Below are positions 58,150 to 64,000 of a stretch of 64,000 nucleotides of DNA, one piece after another; the stretch's first letter is position 1, and each line of letters starts with the position of its first letter. A program made the position numbers and the translations under genes. Under the pieces are notes generated by a model that searched no databases, was not told where the DNA came from, and worked only from the letters and a program-made list of their open reading frames with translations. Source of the DNA: Hyaloscypha bicolor E (lineage: Eukaryota > Ascomycota > Leotiomycetes > Helotiales > Hyaloscyphaceae); the NCBI RefSeq assembly GCF_002865645.1, contig NW_020194684.1:6115952-6179951 (forward strand), given 5' to 3'.

Positions 58150-58925
58150 ACCTCTGAATCAAGAGGTAGGACGAAATCCAATGCGTTCGAATCGGAGGCG
58201 TCCTCAGGCGGTTCAAAAGTTGTCTTGTATTTTTCCAGGCCATGAGGAGTTCGGAAGGAAATGCGGTGAGATTTGTGGAAATCTCGTACTTCATGCAGAA
58301 TAGGCAGGCGACTTCTGAAACCATGAACTGGCGGGGTAGACTATCAACGGCAGTATTCTCCTAGATATAGTGCAAAGTCATGACGGCAACGCCGCCGCAG
58401 GCCTCTCGAACCTCACTTAGCTTCGACACAACGAGGTTCTGGAGAGCAGGTATTGCCATCTTTCTGCAAGTACCCAGAGCTCAGCAAACTTCATATCCTC
58501 TCGTGCAATATCGTCAGCACTGTCTTCGCAGTCTTCGTCCTGGGCAAATTTCGAGTCAGCATCACTAAAGGGCAGGTCGAATGTCCCCCAATTCTCGGGA
58601 AACTTGGGAGGGATGTCCAGAAGTCGCGAGACATTAGATTGACAGAGACAGCAATCAAGAAATACGCATACCTCCTCTCCGCAATTCTTTAATCGATCAA
58701 GGCTCAACTTTGATGATGGATCCACTGTGTGAATAGTTGAAAGGTGTCAGGTGAGGCATCATCAAGACGGTACGTTTCGTTCGACCTTCAACAAATTTTC
58801 CATTGAACTCGGCGTTCAAGATCAGCGAATAATAGCGACATAATCCTTATGCAGGGTGAGCTTCTGCGGATTATCACCTGGACCGATCAGAAAGGTAACA
58901 ACGGCTGGATTTCTGTTGGATCATT
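58150..58925 (-). pseudogene. Decayed BTB/POZ paralog
   Basis: Reading the minus strand: NPAVVTFLIGPGDNPQKLTL then HKDYV, a frame change, YYSLILNAEFNGKFVEGRT, another frame change, YRLDDASPDTFQLFTQWIHH, later FAELWVLAERWQ, a frame change, IPALQNLVVSKLSEVREACG, an in-frame TAG at 58361-58363, then ENTAVDSLPRQFMVSEVA and FPSELLMAW. All blocks of the BTB family are in the right order, but three or more frameshifts and one stop break it. It is closest in design to the copy at 50.7 kb, which is on the same strand. Confidence 0.78.
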
Positions 58926-59006
58926 AGTAGGAGGGATTTTTCTGTTTTCAACATGGGGGATGAATAAGAGCATACGCAAAGCTTGGCTCGCGCTTTCTGC
59001 ACCTCT

Positions 59007-59149
59007 TTCGAATGTACCGTCATCGTCACAGATGTTTGAATAGACCTTCAGTTTCCCACGCTGCAATAGATGTTGTTGGAGTGTTCGTCGCGTGGGAAAC
59101 TGAAGGTCTATTCAAACATCTGTGACAATGACGGTACAGTACATTCGAA
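59007..59149. repeat. Near-perfect inverted repeat, arms of about 54 bp
   Basis: Arm 1 (59007-59060) and arm 2 (59091-59149) are reverse complements apart from one substitution and a 5-base AGTAC duplication in arm 2. The loop is about 30 bp. It lies just upstream of the BTB pseudogene. It could be a miniature transposon or the result of a fold-back repair event. Confidence 0.9.
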
Positions 59150-59672
59150 AAATTAGACTCGAAGGTGAATTTCGGACCCTATCACTCCTTAGATTCACCA
59201 CCAAATCCCAGAAATGATCTACGTTATAACATTGAGCTGCAATGTTGCGAACATCTGGGAAGAATCAAGCGGCTTCCGGAAGGGCTTTATAAGCGGCTCA
59301 TCCCGTCCCTCCCCTCAGAGTACATTTCTTCTATTTCCACAGCAGTCCATATTCCAATGCACCAGCTTTTACAATATGAAGTCATTCCGCCGCTCAGCAG
59401 TCTACATTGAAAGGAAATTTCTGGTAAGCCCTCATATGATCCATCTTTCCCGTCCCGTCAATGGAATCCCCCCTTCCTTTCAATCCATCATCAAATACTT
59501 CAACCCCAGCGCCTTCAACCTCCCTTATAGCAGTATCTATATAGCTCGACCACCGAACACTGAATTGAGATGTTTGGTCAAAGAGGTACCAAGAACTTCA
59601 GGCCTCGCAGAGTAAGTAAAATTTCCTCCAGCTTCTCCAAGCTCTTCACTTACAATTATACAGCGTAACCAG
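59150..59672. other. Intergenic; possible upstream exons of next gene
   Basis: An ATG at 59376 opens MKSFRRSAVYIERKFL followed by GTAAGC, which could be an exon of the next gene, but no frame-consistent join was found. Otherwise nothing is recognised. Confidence 0.35.
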
Positions 59673-60405
59673 ATGAATGCTCCGGTACAGCGCAACGATC
59701 TCCACGCCTCCGCCACCGATGATATGGAAATCGTCGACGATCAACAAGTGAGCCATCAACAATTGCTCTTCTCTGCTGAAGTGCGTAAAAAGTTGTTAAG
59801 ACGGAGACCTTACCAGCCATCTTCTTTGAGAAGACAGCACAATGTTGATAACACTGGTAATGCCCACGAGCAGCAGGACGTCGAATATACCGTTCTTCTC
59901 TCAGGAAGCGGGTTGAACATATTAGATGAAAGTAAACTAAGACGAGCTGTGAGTGCTCTTCTATATACCACTCAGAAGTCAAAGCTGACATGTCTCTCTA
60001 GCTCCGGACGAAATTCCCCCACATGATAAGAGCGCAATGGTGGTTTGACCTTCCCTTCCATGAGCAAGAGTCGATCAAAAGGAAGTACAACTTCAGTGGA
60101 CCTTTCGTTAAAATTCACTTCACCAACGAGGTAGAGCGCGAGAAGGCAAAGAAATCTACAAATTCCCATTTCCTCGGAGGGAAGGAGCTAAGGATACACA
60201 CTTACACTCCGAGGAGGCAAACATCAGTTGTACCTCCCAGCTCTCCTGAAGGTAAGCACCCTTCTTTATCCCGAAAACCGGAGAATATGTTGACACCTTT
60301 CCAGTGAGTAAAGACACCGATATTTCAGCCCTGGTGGAAAGATTTTCGTTCAATGAATACTCCAGCCAACTCGGCTCAATTCGCCAGCAAGACTCCTCCC
60401 ATTGA
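59673..60405 (+). CDS. Unknown small protein, possibly RRM-like fold
   Basis: Exons 59673-59948, 60002-60251 and 60305-60405 join in frame to 208 residues. The N-terminal 70 residues are polar. From about residue 72 the pattern VEYTVLLSGSGLNILDESKL, LRTKFPHMIRAQWWFDLPFH, FVKIHFTNEVEREKAKKSTN and LGGKELRIHTYTP has the beta-alpha-beta spacing of an RNA-recognition-like fold, but RNP motifs are not clear. The last exon is optional: without it the second exon would end 56 bases further with a stop at 60307. Start could lie in an upstream exon. Function unknown. Confidence 0.5.
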
Positions 60406-61098
60406 GAAATTTTCGAACGCTGAGAACGAAGGACTTGGAAGTGATGGATTAAAAGGTTCGAGCCTTTCAGGGCGTTTCGTTTTCCCAGTCCTGTGATAGA
60501 AGTTTCTGATGTTATGAGGTCTCACTTGTTTCCCTTCTCTTGGTGTGAATTTGAGGCTGTTGGGCAGCTTGGGCTTGGTTAGGGGAGGCCCATAGCTTTC
60601 AGCATTGCCTTCGCTTCGATTTCCTTTGTAATTGTGGTTCCGTTTTAAATAAATAAAGCTTCTGATGGCACCAAATATGTTGAATATTTCCTGTGCACCA
60701 GGGAAGTGAGGTGTGTAAAGCGTCCGTGTCTCTCTCTCTCTCTGCTCGAGGCAAGCCTTGAACAGAGTAGTTTCCCAGAGTCGGCGCACATATTTGGACG
60801 AAAATATCTTCATTCTTATGTGAACTGATGGCGAGATCTCACTGAGAATTGTACCAGTAGCTAGAAACTAATGACTAAGCTTGCTCCTGCTTAACCTGAA
60901 CTTCCTCGTTGGGGGTGCGGAAATTGTCAGCTCCACACGCTGCTGCTATGCTAAAAGATTGGTCACAATCACACAATTTCCATCACGAGACTAGTTAGTC
61001 GATGGGAGAACGCCTTTCTCTTCAAGTCTCCTTTCCACTCAAGAAGCCCCACTTTGAGCACTCTATGTATATCGTAACGATAATCACTTCATTACTTT
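60406..61098. other. Intergenic, nothing recognised
   Basis: About 700 bp. A CT microsatellite lies at about 60729-60742 and an AAATAAATAAA word at 60646. No coding signal is supported. Confidence 0.4.
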
Positions 61099-61122
61099 CT
61101 ACCATCCACCTTTTCGAGAATC

Positions 61123-61458
61123 ATGAGGCGGACAACGGCATGTCACAGAAGCAAGCCGAATTGCCCAGTCATCCAAGAACTTCGCGGACCTGCGAGTATC
61201 AAACTTCTTGAGAGAGTATTGCCGCAAGGCACAGCCGGCGTGACTATTATCGCAATAGACTTCGAATACCTTTCTCCCTCTATTTACGGTGGCTTCGCAA
61301 TTACAGAGATAGGGATCTCTACTCTTTCTATAGATGGCCGGCAAGCAATGGGTCAGCACCCAGAGGAACATCATCCATTCACGACGCCTGATTACGCCCA
61401 ACAAAGCATCCCGCCGAAATCTCACAATTTCAATTGGAGAATCCGAACGCATACTTAG
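61123..61458 (+). pseudogene. Fragment of a Gfd2/YDR514C-like nuclease gene
   Basis: The stretch LLERVLPQGTAGVTIIAIDF followed by EYLSPSIYGGFAITEIGIST resembles the first strand of the RNase H-like (DEDD exonuclease) domain found in fungal Gfd2-like proteins, where the Asp and Glu of the I-D-F-E word are catalytic. The frame stops at 61458 after about 110 codons; the rest of the nuclease domain (a second Asp and a C-terminal His/Asp) is not found downstream. This is therefore a truncated remnant rather than a working enzyme. Confidence 0.45.
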
Positions 61459-62168
61459 GAGAGACATACCCCAATTTCTGAAGCTATCGTCCCCACAGAT
61501 CCCCCACTTGTGAACCTCGCAAAGTTGTGCTTGTAGGCGACCGCATATCTGCGGGACTGGCCACCATGGAGTAGATCGGCAGCGATTTGAGAGACAAAAA
61601 TCTCTTCTCAATCGAGGGAATCCTCGAAACCATAACTATCTCCAAAGCCATAGGAGTACAATTATCTGGGCCGCTTTCGTTAGGAAATTTGCTGGGTTTT
61701 TTTTAGTAATTCCTTTCCAGAAGCGTTGCCTTCGCAATTCAGGAAATGACGTCCATTTTGCGCTCAGAATTCTCTTTATGCTGGCCTCCACGGCATTTCG
61801 GAAAATTAAACTGGGTGGTCTTTCAAGACCTTGAATCGACTATTTGAGAACTATTGCAGTGACTCCGATTGACTTCCATTCGCTGGCCCCTGATCAGGAG
61901 AGGAATGTCCGGACGGGAAGGCCAAAACAGTCAGCATCGCTCGCAGCGAATCAGGAACATGGGTTCAAGTTTTCCAGCAACTGGTTGGATGGCTTTGATG
62001 AGGGGAGTCTAGGAATGACGATATCTAGGATGGGTGTCGAAATCTAGCTGCGGGATGAAGCGAGGTCCCCCCTTTTTCGGTTTTTGTGGGTCCTAGCCTC
62101 AGGTTGCACAAGCCTTGGCGAGGCAGCTCCCGTGTCATCCCGAGAAATCTCGCTCACAACCTCCATCC
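61459..62168. other. Intergenic, nothing recognised
   Basis: About 700 bp. A 67-codon frame at 61844-62047 has no domain features. The part before 62169 is presumed promoter of the small membrane protein gene. Confidence 0.35.
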
Positions 62169-62600
62169 ATGAACATCAAAGACATCATCTCAACCACCAT
62201 CCCCAATAGCCATGCAAACACCAAGATGAGAGTCCCGCCAGAATCATACAGACTCTACAAGACGCTCTACGCTTTCGCTATCAACCGGCTATTTGAGACC
62301 TGGCCCGGCAAAATTTCCATGATGTGGCTGTTATTCTCTTCGGGGTATGGCTGCATGTGGGTGCTTCACAGGATGGGGGAGAAGGAGGAAATGAAAGAAT
62401 TGGAGACATTGAGGCAGGTGGAGGAGATTGAGAGGATGTTGGAGAAGGCGGGGAGATTGAGGGCTGCAGCAGCCAATTATAGGAAGGGGTTCGAGGAGAC
62501 GGAGAAGGACGAAAAGAAGTTGAGTGAGAGAGTGCGAGAGCTGGAGCGTTCGAGAGAGACTGAAAAGGAGACGAGGAAAGGGGGAGGCTGGTTCTCATGA
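62169..62600 (+). CDS. Small protein with one membrane span and coiled coil
   Basis: A single exon of 143 residues, start at ATG 62169 (MNIKDIISTTIPNSHANTKM). A hydrophobic segment near residues 48-65 (KISMMWLLFSSGYGCMWVLH) can span a membrane. After it comes a charged helix with heptads (EEMKELETLRQVEEIERMLE and KKLSERVRELERSRETEKET), ending GGGWFS. This arrangement suggests a tail-exposed membrane protein. No family is recognised. Confidence 0.6.
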   Translation: MNIKDIISTTIPNSHANTKMRVPPESYRLYKTLYAFAINRLFETWPGKISMMWLLFSSGYGCMWVLHRMGEKEEMKELETLRQVEEIERMLEKAGRLRAAAANYRKGFEETEKDEKKLSERVRELERSRETEKETRKGGGWFS

Positions 62601-62765
62601 CGCCGTTCCGTTTTCTGATGAAAGAAATTATGCCAGGAATTTGAGACGGAACGGGCCGCTGCAACATGCGAAGCTGCAAAGGAGCAAGACGAATAAAGAG
62701 TGAACATATGATAAAAACCGTAGTTGAATGAGACATAGCTGATGACATCGAGAGTAGAAGCCAAA

Positions 62766-63440
62766 TCAGGTGAAGTAGATGTGTGGTGTCCATAGCAAGA
62801 TGTTCTTGGCCAAGAAGTCCGGGTCAGCCCGTTTGTCACCATGGCTCTGCAATACCACTCCATCATGCGTTGGAATTACTAAAGTCGTCGCCAATGCTGG
62901 GACCCTCATCGCCAATTCAGGGACACTCTCATATCGACGAAGGTGGTCAGGAACGTTCCTGGCTTCCCCCGCTTCCTCTGGGGTGATTAAAGATGGCATA
63001 CCTCGCTGGAGACCAATTTTCACTCTTTGATTGAATGATCTGGCCAGCAGATGGGTGCAACCAGCAAGAAAGGCGTACCGCACAGGGTTGCTATCTTTTG
63101 GATCGGGGATGGCCTGGATAGCCCATCGGTGCTGCCGCCAGAAGGCCTCTAGAGCAGTTCGGTAGTCGAAGACCTTGTCGAGGATGATAAACTCGTACAG
63201 ACGGTAAAGTGCGTACAGCGACGAATCCTCGAAAACGCCCCGAGAAGCTGCAAACTTCCTGGCTGAGACTTTGGTCCAATACTCCGTCGGTGCTTGAAGG
63301 ATGGCTTGGGGAGGCGGCGGTGGGAAGGTTGGATATTCCTCCGGAGAGGGCACGTAGACCTCCCGATTCTCCGCTGGTTCGGCTTGATGGCGTCGCAGCC
63401 ATTGTCCGAGGCTAAACCACAATTTGGACGTGGTAGACAT
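62766..63440 (-). CDS. Conserved-looking unknown protein
   Basis: A single exon of 224 residues, start ATG at 63440. The N-terminus is basic (MSTTSKLWFSLGQWLRRHQA), followed by a Pro-rich segment (YPTFPPPPPQAIL), then a helical body with many aromatic residues (SLYALYRLYEFIILDKVFDY, RTALEAFWRQHRWAIQAIPD, VRYAFLAGCTHLLARSFNQR) and a beta-rich end (ATTLVIPTHDGVV). No catalytic motif or membrane span is evident. It converges on the small membrane protein gene. Coding character is supported by the long open frame and balanced amino-acid use. Confidence 0.6.
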   Translation of the reverse strand: MSTTSKLWFSLGQWLRRHQAEPAENREVYVPSPEEYPTFPPPPPQAILQAPTEYWTKVSARKFAASRGVFEDSSLYALYRLYEFIILDKVFDYRTALEAFWRQHRWAIQAIPDPKDSNPVRYAFLAGCTHLLARSFNQRVKIGLQRGMPSLITPEEAGEARNVPDHLRRYESVPELAMRVPALATTLVIPTHDGVVLQSHGDKRADPDFLAKNILLWTPHIYFT

Positions 63441-64000
63441 AGTGTAGATGATATTTCGACGACTTAGATATGCGTGGAGCACCTAAATACACTGGAGGAA
63501 GCTGGAACCATTCGTTGACGACGGTGTAACGGGACAGAATCCGATAGCTAAGGAAGGCGTTGATTTGGTTGATCGCGACATGTACGGAAAGTCGTAAGGA
63601 GCAGATGTGTCAGCGAACTTTTTCACTTACGACTTATGACTTATGACTTGGTAAGCACATGCCCACCCTACCAAAAATCGCAAATGCCCACACACTACGC
63701 CCCCTCTCTTTGAGCTTCGATTATTTACTCTCTCTTTAATTCTTATATATATATATATATAGAAGTACAGGGCTAGGAGAGAGGGGCAGGCGGGCATAGG
63801 GAGAGCAAGCGAGTGAAAAGTGAAAAGTGAGCTTTAAGACACATGAGTCGCGAGGAAAAGGAAGCCCTATAATTATAAGCTACTTATCGCTAAATTTTAG
63901 GGCCACGATTGCTAAATTATAGGCTATAGACACTAAAAATTTAGCGCTTAACTTTTTCATGGGGTCCCTTGCCTTGCCCCATCCCCCTCTCTTGCCTATA
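63441..64000. repeat. AT-rich end region with TA microsatellite
   Basis: A (TA)n run lies at 63744-63761. The last 150 bp repeat words such as CTAAATTTTAGGGCCACGAT and CTAAATTATAGG and are AT-rich, as in decayed repeats. GTGAAAAGTGAAAAGTGA is a short tandem repeat near 63812. No gene is seen. Confidence 0.5.

Noticed and set aside
61844..62047. 67-codon plus-strand frame
   Set aside because: Short, no domain features, no splice or promoter support.

Overview
This is nuclear DNA from a filamentous ascomycete (Pezizomycotina). Genes carry several short (about 45-80 nt) GT-AG introns with GTAAGT-like donors, intergenic gaps are 0.2-3 kb, and the content is typically fungal: a Kex2-type repeat alpha-pheromone precursor, a PHM7/RSN1 channel, NAD-isocitrate dehydrogenase, Svp26 and Rsa4. 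Placement in Leotiomycetes is only an inference from the general look of the pheromone repeat and the BTB paralogs. Both window ends are AT-rich, repeat-derived DNA; the left end carries a hAT transposase relic.

Layout. 1-3 kb: repeat DNA, then PCH2 (meiotic AAA+ ATPase) on the minus strand, divergent from an RSN1/OSCA-type channel (3.5-6.2 kb). 6.5-10.2 kb: a 1200-residue F-box protein. 10.8-11.5 kb: small basic protein. 12-18.5 kb: a cluster of short BTB/POZ paralogs, two intact, one frameshifted, two decayed. 18.8-24.6 kb: a broken secreted-protein gene, PXR1, a small coiled-coil protein, SVP26, BUD23 and a broken small Cys-rich protein gene. 25.7-30.1 kb: two uncharacterised genes, one with a tandemly duplicated 100-bp exon-intron unit. 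30.4-31.7 kb: IDH1. 34.6-35.4 kb: alpha-pheromone precursor with seven repeats. 35.9-40.2 kb: two phosphoglycerate-mutase-like genes separated by degenerate minisatellite DNA. 41.9-45.1 kb: proteasome alpha-7 and a conserved unknown. 46.6-50.3 kb: CYTH triphosphatase, viperin and an UMP/CMP-kinase-like gene. 50.7-58.9 kb: another BTB gene, AT-rich DNA, MSH4, RSA4 and a BTB pseudogene flanked by a long hairpin. 59.7-63.4 kb: small unknown genes and a fragment of a Gfd2-like nuclease.

The most interesting locus is 46.6-50.3 kb. A full-length viperin (radical SAM, CX3CX2C; in animals and prokaryotes it makes chain-terminating ddh-nucleotides) sits head-to-head with a divergent nucleoside monophosphate kinase across a 0.96-kb shared intergenic region containing perfect palindromes. 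Vertebrate RSAD2 and CMPK2 have the same head-to-head layout and prokaryotic viperins often neighbour nucleotide kinases, but this kinase belongs to the adenylate/UMP-CMP kinase family rather than the thymidylate-kinase family of CMPK2. It may be an independently assembled fungal ddhNTP antiviral module; this is inference. Other notable items are the pheromone repeat that begins with Arg instead of the usual Trp, the BTB birth-and-death cluster, and several exon- or intron-level tandem duplications.
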